Positions 1 to 8,483 of a DNA stretch of 19,338 nucleotides are shown here, piece after piece. Origin of the DNA: Anaerolineales bacterium UBA6663 (GTDB lineage Bacteria; Chloroflexota; Anaerolineae; Anaerolineales; UBA6663); NCBI GenBank assembly GCA_002455335.1, contig DKKP01000375.1:321-19658 (forward strand), read 5' to 3'. The notes beneath the pieces were generated by a model that had not been told where the DNA came from, made no database searches, and saw only the letters and a program-made list of their open reading frames with translations. The stretch's first letter is position 1; each line of letters begins with the position of its first letter. A program made the translations under genes and the position numbers.

Positions 1-139
1 GCCATCCGCACAATCCGCGGTTGAGAATCCCACGCCAGGCACTCGGTGTCGTCGGGACGGTCTTCTGGTACGATCGCGGCGCAACCAGCGCCGAGTACGT
101 TCGCTACGGGCCGCCAACTACAGGACAAGGATCCCATCG

Positions 140-691
140 ATGAGCCAGAGCATCATGTCCGAGATCGCCATCCGCTATCGCCAAAACCAGGACGCCCTGC
201 TCGAGCTCGTGGGCGGCCTCGGCGACGACCAGATCGCGTGGACGCCGAACGCCACGACGCCCTCGATCGGGTTCCACGTCTGGCACATGGCGCGTTGGGC
301 CGACTACCTCCAGGAGTTGTTTCATGGCCGAGGAAGCCAGATCTGGGAGCGTGAGGATCTGGCGACCCGGTGGAACCTGGCGACCGCCAGCCTCGGCTAT
401 GCCCAGACCGGCATGGAGATGGATCAGGCCAGCATGCTGGCGCTGCGCCTGCCCACCAAGGACGTGCTGCTCGACTACGTGCGCCGAACCTTTGCGGCAG
501 CCCAACAGGCCGTGGCGACGCTCGGCGACAGCGATTTCTTCGCCGTCTACGCGTGCTTCCATGGCGAGGTCTGGCACGACGGCCAGATCGGCCCGATCGT
601 GGTGACGTGGATGACGCACGACAACCGCCATCTCGGGATGGTCGAGTGTCTGGTCGGCCTGCAGCACATGGCCGGTAGCGCTGACGCCTAG
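140..691 (+). CDS. DinB-like four-helix metal-binding protein
   Basis: 183 aa. It looks like the DinB/YfiT fold, a four-helix bundle that binds a divalent metal through three histidines. Some members are thiol-dependent transferases, but many have no known reaction. What is seen: the segment GFHVWHMARWADYL places H46 and H49 at the usual helix-2 position, and THDNRHLGM near the C-terminus gives H160 and H164, so a His triad is available. The length fits the family (about 150-180 aa). No signal peptide or TM helix is seen, so it is probably cytoplasmic. An AAGGA at 127-131, 8 bases upstream, supports this start; M6 is an alternative. The stop codon shares CTAG with the stop of the convergent hydrolase gene. 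The substrate cannot be inferred from the context. Confidence 0.85.
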   Translation: MSQSIMSEIAIRYRQNQDALLELVGGLGDDQIAWTPNATTPSIGFHVWHMARWADYLQELFHGRGSQIWEREDLATRWNLATASLGYAQTGMEMDQASMLALRLPTKDVLLDYVRRTFAAAQQAVATLGDSDFFAVYACFHGEVWHDGQIGPIVVTWMTHDNRHLGMVECLVGLQHMAGSADA

Positions 692-2244
692 GCTCCGACC
701 CGGCCGGAGCGCCACCTCCGCCAGCCGGCGCGGGCCCCGAGCGCGACCAGCGCGCCGATGGCCAGACCAGCGATGCCGAGGATCAGCCGCGCAATTCCGG
801 AGAGCCCGATCATCGGGCGAAACGACAGCGGCGTGTCGACATACCCCGACGCGTCAGCCACCCCGGTCGCGTAGTAACTGGTCGCCAGACGTTCGAAGGC
901 CGCGGGCTGACCGGCCATGATGTCGTCCACATGCCCCAGTTCCTTGAGCAGCACATACTGAGCATTGCTGTAGTAGGGGCGCGTCTCTTCGAGGTTGGTG
1001 GGCGGCGTCGAGAAATCCACTGTGCCGTTGACGATGAGCATCTCGGCCGCGCTTGGTTGTAGTTCGCGCAGCTCAGGCGCGATGGGCGTGATCGGCCATC
1101 CGGCGTTCAAGGGCCAGAGCAACTCAGACAGCGGCGCGCCCAGCGGCGACGTCGCCGGGAACAGATCGCCCAGACCCTGAAACACCGCCAGATCCGCGCT
1201 GCCGCCCTTGCTAAGCTGATCACCAAGCACGATCTGATCGACCGGGAAGAACAGACGCATGATGGCATTCAGAAGCGCGAGCCCAGCCGCGTCGCCCTCG
1301 GCCGCTGCCAGATAGGCGTCGACCCCAAGCGGGATCGTGTTCCGGCTGAAGAACAGGAAGTGCAGACCCACCCGCACCGTGCCCGGGTCGATGGGCAGGC
1401 CCAGCCATTGCTCTGGCATGGCATGGCTCACCGAGCGGAACGTCTCGGCCAGGTCGGGTGTGCTGGCCCGACAATCCGGATCCGCCGCACACAGCCTGGC
1501 CAGATAATCCAGGCGCTCATCCAGCACTGCGGGATCGAAGACGAAGCGCCCGGGCGGGTTGACGCTGACCAGGATCGAACGACCGAGACGCTCGGGGTGC
1601 CGATAGGCGTAGAGTTGTGCGATACGGGTGCCGTAGCTCACGGCCAGGAAGTTGACGCGTTCATACCCCAGCGTGGTCCGGGCGAGCTCGAGATCGGCGA
1701 TCACGTCGGAGAGGGTGTAGTGGGTGAGGTCAACGCCCTCGGCCTGAAGCCGCTCGGCGCAGCGCTGCATGGCCGCTGCGGCCTCGGCCTGAGCGTCCGA
1801 GTCGAGGACGCCGACGCCCAACGCGCGCTTGAGCACGGCCGCGGCCTCGGGACAATCCAGGCGCACAGGTCCATCCACGCCGCGATAGCCCACGAGCACG
1901 ACGTCGTGGTCGCGCCGCAGCCAGGCTGGCGGCCGGTAGTTGAGGTTCGACGAGCCAGGGCCGCCTTCGAGCCAGAACACAGGCTCCTTCGGCGATGGGC
2001 CGGTGGCGGGCAGACGCACCACGGGCAAGGCGATGAGCCGGGAGCCCGCGTCGGTCGCGGCTTCGGGGACGGCCATCATCCAGCACTCGGCGTCGTCAGG
2101 AAGATCTGGCAGGCACCGGCCTGCGTCAATCAACGTGCCCGGAGGCGTGTCGGCCGGAATCGTCGGCCACGGGGCCGGGGCTGTACAGGCGAGAAGCAGA
2201 AGGGGCAGGGCCAGGAGCGTGAATGTGTGGGGCAGGCTGTCCAT
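688..2244 (-). CDS. Lipoprotein alpha/beta hydrolase, TAP-like (S33-type peptidase)
   Basis: 518 aa. It resembles the proline-iminopeptidase/tripeptidyl aminopeptidase (TAP) group of alpha/beta hydrolases, which remove N-terminal residues from peptides outside the cytoplasm. Seen: a hydrophobic signal with lipobox LLAC (Cys20); an oxyanion-type EGGPGSS at 93-99; GYRG at 119-122; nucleophile S203 in AVSYG; D410 in NGTVD; and H438 in GHVDD, completing a Ser-Asp-His triad. The TAP-like C-terminal domain spans roughly 370-465. A hydrophobic helix at about 479-504 followed by RRWR suggests a second, C-terminal membrane anchor, which is unusual for a lipoprotein. The first Gly of GxSxG is Ala here. 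The start is supported by AAGGA about 8 bases upstream. Its promoter must lie in the divergent spacer beside the palindrome at 2305-2321. Peptidase versus esterase cannot be decided from sequence alone. Confidence 0.85.
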   Translation of the reverse strand: MDSLPHTFTLLALPLLLLACTAPAPWPTIPADTPPGTLIDAGRCLPDLPDDAECWMMAVPEAATDAGSRLIALPVVRLPATGPSPKEPVFWLEGGPGSSNLNYRPPAWLRRDHDVVLVGYRGVDGPVRLDCPEAAAVLKRALGVGVLDSDAQAEAAAAMQRCAERLQAEGVDLTHYTLSDVIADLELARTTLGYERVNFLAVSYGTRIAQLYAYRHPERLGRSILVSVNPPGRFVFDPAVLDERLDYLARLCAADPDCRASTPDLAETFRSVSHAMPEQWLGLPIDPGTVRVGLHFLFFSRNTIPLGVDAYLAAAEGDAAGLALLNAIMRLFFPVDQIVLGDQLSKGGSADLAVFQGLGDLFPATSPLGAPLSELLWPLNAGWPITPIAPELRELQPSAAEMLIVNGTVDFSTPPTNLEETRPYYSNAQYVLLKELGHVDDIMAGQPAAFERLATSYYATGVADASGYVDTPLSFRPMIGLSGIARLILGIAGLAIGALVALGARAGWRRWRSGRVGA

Positions 2245-2304
2245 GTTGATTCCTTCAGGTGGAGACTATGCCCATCAGGATAAGGACAGCCGCCATCCGG
2301 TGCC

Positions 2305-2332
2305 CCACATACCGTATGTGGTTTAGATGTGG
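2305..2332. promoter_or_regulatory. Palindromic operator candidate with a phased third half-site
   Basis: CCACATAC (2305-2312), one central C, then GTATGTGG (2314-2321) form a perfect 8-bp inverted repeat. ATGTGG recurs at 2327-2332, exactly 11 bp after the ATGTGG at 2316-2321, so on the same face of the helix. It lies in the 171-bp divergent spacer between the hydrolase and the first LuxR-type gene, about 60-75 bp upstream of the hydrolase start codon. That position suits an activator or repressor site. The binding protein is unknown; the adjacent LuxR-type regulator is the obvious guess. Confidence 0.5.
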
Positions 2333-2373
2333 GATTGAGCTCGGGGCGCCTTGCGCCTCACACGTCGGAAGAT

Positions 2374-2402
2374 TTGGCGTTTGATCGATAGGATGGCACA
2401 AT
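2374..2402 (+). promoter_or_regulatory. Possible promoter of the first LAL regulator
   Basis: TTGGCG (2374-2379), a 17-bp spacer, and CACAAT (2397-2402) preceded by TG at 2394-2395, an extended -10 arrangement. Transcription would start near 2409, only about 7 bases before the ATG at 2416. That would explain why no SD is visible upstream of that gene. The match is modest and visual only. Confidence 0.3.
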
Positions 2403-2415
2403 TCCGGCGCAGGCC

Positions 2416-5064
2416 ATGGACACCCTGATCACGACCAAACTCACGCCGCCGACGGCGCGCCCCGGGCAGGTCGTGCGCGAGCGCCTCAATGCGCTTCTTT
2501 CAGCTCCGGATCGACCGCTGGTGGTCGTGTGCGCGCCGGCCGGCTATGGCAAGACCACGGTCGTCGGGCATTGGTTGGCCGGGTGCGGGCGCCCGACGGC
2601 CTGGCTCTCGCTGGACAGGGGCGACGATGCGCCCACGGTGTTCATGGCGTATCTCCTGGCCGCCCTGCGATTGGCCCATCCTGGGTTTGGGGCCGGTCTG
2701 CGCGACACCCTGGCCGTCGGCGGACCGACCCAACCGGACCGTTGGGCCGCGGCGCTGATCAACGACCTGGCCGAAGCGGCGCGCCCGTTGTCGCTTGTGC
2801 TCGACGACTGGCAGGTCATCACCGACCCGGCGATCTCCCACGTCATCCAGCGCCTTGTCCAACATCCACCGGCCGGACTTCAGCTGATCCTGATCACGCG
2901 CGAGGAGCCCGACCTGCCGCTGGCGCGTTTGCGGGCGCAGGGCGCATTGCGCGAACTGCGCGCCGCCGATCTGCGCTTCACACGTGATGAAACCAGCCGG
3001 TTCCTGCAAGACACGATGGGGCTCGCGCTGAGCGATCGCGACCTGGCACTGCTCGAGACGCGCACTGAAGGTTGGATCGCTGGGCTGCACCTGGCCGCGC
3101 TATCGCTGCGCGGCGCCGACGACTCGGCTGCGCAGGTGGCTGCCTTCACGGGGCGCCATCCGACCGTGTTGGCGTATCTGCTTGAGGACGTCCTCCTCCG
3201 GCAACCGATCGAGCTGCAGACGTTCCTGCTCGAGGCCGCGGCGCTCGATCCGCTGACGGCCGAGTTGTGCGACCATGCGCTTGGCCGCGACGACAGCGCC
3301 GAGGTGCTGGCGCGGCTGACAACGGCCAATCTGTTCGTCAACCCGCTCGACGAGGAGCAGCGCGTCTTCCGCTTTCACCCGTTGTTCGTTGACCTGCTGG
3401 ACACGCAGCTGGCGCGACGCGACCCAGCCCGCAGGGCCGCGATTGCGTGCCGGGCCGCGCACTGGTTGGAGGCGCACGGACGGCCGTCTCAGGCCGTGGC
3501 ACAGGCCCTGCGTGGCGGCGATACCGAGTCGGCCGCTGATGTGATCGAGCGGCAGGCGCGGGCCGCGATCAGGCGGGGCGAACAACGCCTGGCCGGCCAC
3601 TGGCTGGAGGCCCTCCCGGAGACCGTGATTCGACGGCGTCCACGGCTGTGCCTCGATCGGGCCTGGGTGCACTTGCAGGCCGGCCAAACCGCCTCGGTGG
3701 GTCAGTGGCTGGATGCCGCTGACTTGGCGCTCCCCGCCGTGGCCGAGGGCCTGCGCAACAACCTGCACGGTGAGTTGCTTACCCTGCGGGCCTACCTGGC
3801 CGCCGGCGAGCCCGAACAGGCCCTGACGCTCGTGCGGCGCGCCATGGCCCTGATCGCCAACGATGAACACGAAGTCAACGGCCTGATCCACGTGGCCATG
3901 GCGGCGCACCATCGGACGCTCGGGGACTACAAGTCCGCGCTTGATCGGTCCATCGCTGCCATGCCCGCCCTGTGGGCGTCCGGCAACATCGCCACGGCGC
4001 TGATGCTGGCCGGCGAAGTCGTCTTGCTCAGCCGGATCACGGGTGACCTCGGTCGGGCCGAGACCTTCTGCCGAAACCTGTTGAGCCGAGCCGAGGCGGC
4101 CGGGCTCGCCCAGGTGATCGCGGTGGGCGTGGTGTATCTGGCGTTGAGCGAGATCGCGCTCGAGTGTGGCGATCTGGCGCGCGCGCGCCACCTGCACGCC
4201 GCCGCGTTGGCACGCGACACGTTCGGCGAGCTGGCGTCCAGCGAGTTCGGGTTGTTTCTCGGGACGCGGTTGCGGATCCTGGAGGGCGATGCCCATGCGC
4301 TCGACCCGGTCCTGTCGGCATTTGAGCCGGGTCTGGTTGACACGACCCCACTCAATCCTCTCGCCGTGATCTGGGTTGCCAGTCTGCTCCTCGAACACGG
4401 CCAGCCCGGTAACGCCGAGCGCTGGCTGGCCCGGCTGCGCCCGCATCTCGATTCTGGCGACACCCCGGCGACGCTCGAGGCCCGGTGCCTGGTCTTCCAC
4501 CAGCGCGTCCTGGCTGGCCTCGGCTGGCAGACGCCCGATGCCTGTCGGGCGCTCATGGCGCTGGGCCGGAGCCTGGTGCAAGAGGCGGCCCAGCTGGGTT
4601 GGCAGGGCCTGCTGGCCGAGGTGCTCGCCCTGAACGCCCTCCTGGCGTTCTCGATCGACGACCGCGCCGGCGCCCTGGCGGATCTGGGCGCCGCCTGTGC
4701 CACGGCCGAGCGCGATCGGCGGGTCTTGCTGTTTGCGACGAAAGGCGAGGCGATGGCCGCGGCCCTGCGCGCCGCGCTGCAGGCAGGCGTCGGGCCAGCG
4801 CCGTTTATTCGCGACGTGCTCGGCGTCTTCCCGCGCAGTCCGGAACCCGGCGCCGAGGCTCCAGATCTGGTCGAGCCATTGACCCGGCGCGAACGATCCA
4901 TCCTGGGCTTGTTGGTCGAAGGCCTGACGTACGCCGAGATCGGGCGTCGGCTCGTGATCAGCGTGAACACCGTCCGTTACCACATCAAGTCGCTCTACGG
5001 AAAGCTCGGTGTCGCCTCCCGGTCGCAGGCCGTGAAGCGCGCCCGCGCCTTGATGCTCGTCTAG
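2416..5064 (+). CDS. MalT-like LuxR-family ATP-dependent regulator (LAL type), copy 1
   Basis: 882 aa. A large ATP-binding LuxR regulator. In this family (MalT is the model) ATP and an inducer drive oligomerisation, and the C-terminal helix-turn-helix binds DNA to activate transcription. Seen: P-loop APAGYGKTT at 40-48, Walker B-like LVLDD at 127-131, the conserved LRAADLRF (181-188) and TEGWIAGL (217-224) of the STAND ATPase region. Next comes a long Ala/Leu-rich helical region (about 340-790) resembling TPR-like repeats. The LuxR HTH at 822-882 contains LTRRERSILGLL and NTVRYHIKSLYGKLGV. The inducer is unknown. There is no clear SD; the start is chosen because it begins the conserved N-terminus (LITTKLTPP). 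A GNAT gene follows after 37 bases and a second LAL gene comes after that. A 675-codon open frame lies antisense here but is a GC-rich shadow. Confidence 0.92.
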   Translation: MDTLITTKLTPPTARPGQVVRERLNALLSAPDRPLVVVCAPAGYGKTTVVGHWLAGCGRPTAWLSLDRGDDAPTVFMAYLLAALRLAHPGFGAGLRDTLAVGGPTQPDRWAAALINDLAEAARPLSLVLDDWQVITDPAISHVIQRLVQHPPAGLQLILITREEPDLPLARLRAQGALRELRAADLRFTRDETSRFLQDTMGLALSDRDLALLETRTEGWIAGLHLAALSLRGADDSAAQVAAFTGRHPTVLAYLLEDVLLRQPIELQTFLLEAAALDPLTAELCDHALGRDDSAEVLARLTTANLFVNPLDEEQRVFRFHPLFVDLLDTQLARRDPARRAAIACRAAHWLEAHGRPSQAVAQALRGGDTESAADVIERQARAAIRRGEQRLAGHWLEALPETVIRRRPRLCLDRAWVHLQAGQTASVGQWLDAADLALPAVAEGLRNNLHGELLTLRAYLAAGEPEQALTLVRRAMALIANDEHEVNGLIHVAMAAHHRTLGDYKSALDRSIAAMPALWASGNIATALMLAGEVVLLSRITGDLGRAETFCRNLLSRAEAAGLAQVIAVGVVYLALSEIALECGDLARARHLHAAALARDTFGELASSEFGLFLGTRLRILEGDAHALDPVLSAFEPGLVDTTPLNPLAVIWVASLLLEHGQPGNAERWLARLRPHLDSGDTPATLEARCLVFHQRVLAGLGWQTPDACRALMALGRSLVQEAAQLGWQGLLAEVLALNALLAFSIDDRAGALADLGAACATAERDRRVLLFATKGEAMAAALRAALQAGVGPAPFIRDVLGVFPRSPEPGAEAPDLVEPLTRRERSILGLLVEGLTYAEIGRRLVISVNTVRYHIKSLYGKLGVASRSQAVKRARALMLV

Positions 5065-5101
5065 GGTGTGCGCGCTGATCGTCGCCCCATGGGGGAACAA
5101 C

Positions 5102-5665
5102 ATGAACGCATTTCCGAGCCTGACCACGCCGCGCCTGCGGCTGAGGCCGCTGGCCGCCGACGACGCGGATTTCGTTTTCGCGCACTTCTCAGATCCCGAG
5201 GTCGATCGTTTTCTGCTCGACGACGATCCGGTGCGAACGCGCGAAGCGGCCCAGGCGATCGTGGACTTCTATGTCGGTGCGCCCGGGCCGACGCCCAACC
5301 GCTGGGTGCTCGAGCGTCTGTCGGATGGACTGGCCATCGGCACCTGCGGCCTCCACAACTGGGTCGAGCGCGACAGACGCTGCGAGGTCGGCTATGACCT
5401 CGTACCGGGCGCCCAGGGCCAGGGCTACATGACCGAGGCGCTCAGCGCCGTGCTCGCGTTCGGCTTCACGCGCCTCGGCCTCAACCGCATCGAGGCGATC
5501 GTGCACGTCGACAACGCCGCATCGCTTCGCCTGCTGTCTCGCTTGCGCTTTCAACGCGAAGGCGTGCTGCGCGATCTCCACCTTCGCGATGGCGTCTTCC
5601 ACGACCACGTCGTGCTGTCGCTCCTGGCCCGTGACTGGACGGTTGCCGAAAATCAGGGTCGGTAA
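5102..5665 (+). CDS. GNAT N-acetyltransferase, RimJ/RimL type
   Basis: 187 aa. It should transfer an acetyl group from acetyl-CoA to an amine, such as a protein N-terminus or a small molecule; the acceptor is unknown. Seen: the family N-terminus LTTPRLRLRPL at 7-17; the acetyl-CoA pyrophosphate loop (motif A) around QGQGYMTEAL, 105-114; the N138-S141 segment VDNAASLRLLSRLRF at 136-150; and a C-terminal FHDHVVLSLL strand. The frame is open from a GTG at 5066, but the ATG at 5102 is preferred because GGGGGA lies about 5 bases upstream and the conserved N-terminus begins just after it. It sits 37 bases after the first LAL gene and 23 bases before the second, so it may be co-transcribed with the first. 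Its placement between two regulators is unexplained. Confidence 0.88.
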   Translation: MNAFPSLTTPRLRLRPLAADDADFVFAHFSDPEVDRFLLDDDPVRTREAAQAIVDFYVGAPGPTPNRWVLERLSDGLAIGTCGLHNWVERDRRCEVGYDLVPGAQGQGYMTEALSAVLAFGFTRLGLNRIEAIVHVDNAASLRLLSRLRFQREGVLRDLHLRDGVFHDHVVLSLLARDWTVAENQGR

Positions 5666-5676
5666 AGCGAACGCCC

Positions 5677-5682
5677 TATAAT
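5677..5682 (+). promoter_or_regulatory. Perfect -10 element (TATAAT), leaderless start candidate
   Basis: TATAAT lies six bases upstream of the ATG at 5689, in otherwise GC-rich sequence. With the usual 6-8 base distance from -10 to the start point, transcription would begin at or next to the A of the ATG, giving a leaderless mRNA. No SD is visible for this gene, which fits. No good -35 hexamer is seen at 16-18 bp spacing. Confidence 0.5.
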
Positions 5683-5688
5683 GCATCA

Positions 5689-8412
5689 ATGGCGACGCCG
5701 ATCCTGGCCACCAAGCTGTTCATCCCGCCGCCGCGGCCGCAGCTCGTTCAGCGCCGGCACCTCGTCGATCGATTGGATCAGGGGCTACTCCCGGGCCGAA
5801 AACTGACCGTCCTGGCGGCGTCCGCCGGCTTTGGCAAGACGACGCTTCTGAGCGAATGGGCTGCTGACCTCCCTGACCGGGTGGCCTGGCTCTCGTTGGA
5901 CGCGAACGACAATGATCTGCAGCGCTTTCTGGCGTACCTCGTCGCCGCGCTGCAGACCGTGGACGCCCACCTGGGCGTCGGGGCCCTCAGCCTGCTGGTT
6001 GCCGACACAGCGCCGCAGGCCGAACCGATCCTGACGGCGCTGCTCAACGACGTCGCCCGGTCGCCGCGAGATCTGCTGCTTGTGCTGGATGACTACCACG
6101 AGATCCAGCTCTCGACGATCCATGAGGCCGTGACCTTTCTGATCGACCACCTGCCGCCGCAACTGCATGTGGCCGTGTCCAGTCGATCCGATCCTCCCTT
6201 GCCGTTGGCGCGACTGCGCGCACGCGGCGAGCTGACCGAGCTGCGCGCCGCAGATCTCCGCTTCGGCGCCGCGGAAGGCGCCGCTTTTCTGAACGAGGTG
6301 ATGGGTCTCGGCCTCTCCACCGAGCACGTGGCAACGCTGGAGACCCGCACCGAGGGCTGGATCGCGGGCCTGCAACTGGCCGCGCTGTCGATGCGGGGGC
6401 GCGGCGATGTGTCGGCGTTCATCCAGGCCTTTGCCGGCGACCATCGCTACATCGCCGATTACCTGGTCGAGGAGGTGCTTGAGCGTCAGCCCGAACCGGT
6501 TCGGCGCTTCCTGCTCGAGACCTCGATCCTCGACCGGCTTAACGGCGCCTTGTGCGACGCCGTCACCGGCCAGACCGACGGGGGCGCGCGGCTGGATGCG
6601 CTCGAGCGTGGCAACCTGTTCGTCGTTCCCCTTGACGACACCCGGCGGTGGTTTCGCTACCACCACCTCTTCGCCGAAGTGCTCGGCGCCCACCTGCGAA
6701 CCGGGCTGCCCGACGACGCCATCGCGACGCTGCATGGCCGGGCGAGCGCCTGGCACGAGCTCAACGGCTCCCCGTCGGACGCGATCCGGCACGCCCTGGC
6801 GGCCAGGGCCTTCACGCGCGCGGCAGATCTGATCGAGAAGGCGGCGGCCGATTTCCGCCGCACCCGGCAGGAAGCCACGTTACTGGCCTGGCTCCGCGCG
6901 CTGCCCGACGATCTGGTGCGGACCCGGCCCATCCTCAGCTACCTCTTCGCCGGGGCGTTGATGCAACTGGGTGAACACGAGGGCGTCGACGCGAAGTTGC
7001 GCGACGCCGAGCGCTGGCTCGACGCGGTCGCGCAGGATACTGGGGGGCGGCCGGCTGGGGTTGTCGTCGCGAATGAGGCCGAGCTTGGCCGGCTGCCGGG
7101 CTTGATCGCCGTGCACCGCGCAGCGCACGCCCTGGTGCTGCGGGACGTGGCAGGCACGCAGGCCCATGCGCGCCGGGCGCTCGAACTCGTGTCGGACGAC
7201 GACCACCTCGGCCGTGGCTCTGCGTCGGCGCTGCTCGGCCTCGCGGCCTGGACGAACGGCGATCTGACGTCGGCGCGACGATCCTACACAGTGGGAATGG
7301 CCCTGTTGCAGCGCGCCGGGCACTTCTCGGACGTGCTCGGCTGCGCCATCGCGCTCGCCGATATGCAGATCGCGCTGGGTTGCCTGAGTGATGCGCAGCG
7401 GACCTACGAACAGGCTTTGCGGCTGGGGCCGGGTGGATTGGTGCTGCGAGGCGCGGCCGACATGCTTGTGGGGCTGAGCGACCTCCAGCGCGAACGCAAT
7501 GAACTGGCGGCCGCCCTCGAGGGCCTGGAGCGCAGCCGGAACCTGGGCGAGCATCGTGGCCTGCCGCAGTACCCCTATCGCGAGCGCCTGGTCATGGCGC
7601 GCGTACGACAGGCGCAAGGCGACCTCGATGCCGCCCTCGATCTGCTTGCCGACGCAGAACGTCGGTATGACGGCGACTTCTCACCCAACGTGCGCCCGAT
7701 CGCGGCCTGGCGGACTCGGATCCTTGTGGCCCAGGGCCGTCTGGGCGAGGCCGAGGCCTGGGTCAACGCACAGACCCTGAGTTGCGACGACGACCTCAGC
7801 TACCTGCGCGAGTTCGAGCACCTGACCCTGGCGCGTGTGCGCCTCGCGCAGGCTCACGCCGAGGGCAGCGAGAGCCCCCGACGCGCCGCCCTGTCGTTGC
7901 TGGCCCGGCTCGAATCCGCCGCGCAAGCGGGCGGGCGGGTCAGCAACCTGATCGAGGTCCTGGTGCTGCGTTCGCTGGCAACGCAGGCTCAGGGAGAGCT
8001 TCCCGCCGGGCTTGAGACGCTGGAACGCGCGTTGGCGCTGGCTGAGCCCGAAGGCTACGTGCGCACGTTCGCGGATGAGGGCGCGCCGCTGGCGCCGCTC
8101 CTGCGCGGCCTGGCCGCGACGACCCGGCCGATGGCGGCCTATGCGAAGCGCCTGCTGGATGCCATTGAACCCCAGGGCCCCGTCGCCGCGATCGATCCCG
8201 CGCCGACACAGGCCCTCGCTGAGCCGCTCTCCGAGCGCGAGCGCGAGGTGCTGCGATTGCTGAGCACCGAACTCAGTGGGCCCGAGATCGCGCGCCAGCT
8301 GGTCGTGTCGCTCAACACCTTCAACACGCACACCCGCAACATCTACGGCAAGCTGGGCGTCAACAACCGCCGGGCGGCGGTGCGCCGCGCCGAAGAGCTC
8401 CGCCTCCTCTGA
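5689..8412 (+). CDS. MalT-like LuxR-family ATP-dependent regulator (LAL type), copy 2
   Basis: 907 aa, paralogous in architecture to the regulator at 2416. Seen: N-terminus PILATKLFIPPPRPQLVQR, P-loop ASAGFGKTT at 44-52, Walker B LLLVLDD at 129-135, and the LRAADLRF and TEGWIAGLQLAALS blocks. The linker YHHLFAEVLGAHL is typical of the family, followed by a long helical repeat region and a LuxR HTH at 847-907 (LSEREREVLRLL, then NIYGKLGVNNRRAAVRRAEEL). In the recognition-helix region it reads SLNTFNTHTRNIY where the family usually has NTVKTH, so Phe replaces Val. The start has no SD but has a TATAAT six bases upstream. Its likely targets by proximity are the membrane-protein and oxidoreductase genes from 8598 onward; this is inference. 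The two copies share domains, but the readable segments differ substantially, so this is not a recent duplication. Confidence 0.92.
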   Translation: MATPILATKLFIPPPRPQLVQRRHLVDRLDQGLLPGRKLTVLAASAGFGKTTLLSEWAADLPDRVAWLSLDANDNDLQRFLAYLVAALQTVDAHLGVGALSLLVADTAPQAEPILTALLNDVARSPRDLLLVLDDYHEIQLSTIHEAVTFLIDHLPPQLHVAVSSRSDPPLPLARLRARGELTELRAADLRFGAAEGAAFLNEVMGLGLSTEHVATLETRTEGWIAGLQLAALSMRGRGDVSAFIQAFAGDHRYIADYLVEEVLERQPEPVRRFLLETSILDRLNGALCDAVTGQTDGGARLDALERGNLFVVPLDDTRRWFRYHHLFAEVLGAHLRTGLPDDAIATLHGRASAWHELNGSPSDAIRHALAARAFTRAADLIEKAAADFRRTRQEATLLAWLRALPDDLVRTRPILSYLFAGALMQLGEHEGVDAKLRDAERWLDAVAQDTGGRPAGVVVANEAELGRLPGLIAVHRAAHALVLRDVAGTQAHARRALELVSDDDHLGRGSASALLGLAAWTNGDLTSARRSYTVGMALLQRAGHFSDVLGCAIALADMQIALGCLSDAQRTYEQALRLGPGGLVLRGAADMLVGLSDLQRERNELAAALEGLERSRNLGEHRGLPQYPYRERLVMARVRQAQGDLDAALDLLADAERRYDGDFSPNVRPIAAWRTRILVAQGRLGEAEAWVNAQTLSCDDDLSYLREFEHLTLARVRLAQAHAEGSESPRRAALSLLARLESAAQAGGRVSNLIEVLVLRSLATQAQGELPAGLETLERALALAEPEGYVRTFADEGAPLAPLLRGLAATTRPMAAYAKRLLDAIEPQGPVAAIDPAPTQALAEPLSEREREVLRLLSTELSGPEIARQLVVSLNTFNTHTRNIYGKLGVNNRRAAVRRAEELRLL

Positions 8413-8483
8413 CGCGCGCGTCCGCGGCGAACTGTCCGGACAGGGTGCCGCGTTTCCCGTCAGGCTTCAACCCTCGAGCCTTC

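Noticed and set aside
1..139. Partial gene or promoter at the left edge
   Set aside because: No frame continues from the edge with protein-like content. TACGAT at 69-74 with a TG before it lacks a -35, so it is not reported as a promoter.
1360..2283. 307-codon + frame opposite the hydrolase
   Set aside because: It is antisense to a gene with lipobox and catalytic triad; no SD or recognisable motif.
3100..5127. 675-codon open frame antisense to the first LAL gene
   Set aside because: It is fully antisense to a gene with unmistakable P-loop and LuxR motifs; its own translation is Arg/Gln/Gly-rich and shows no domain.
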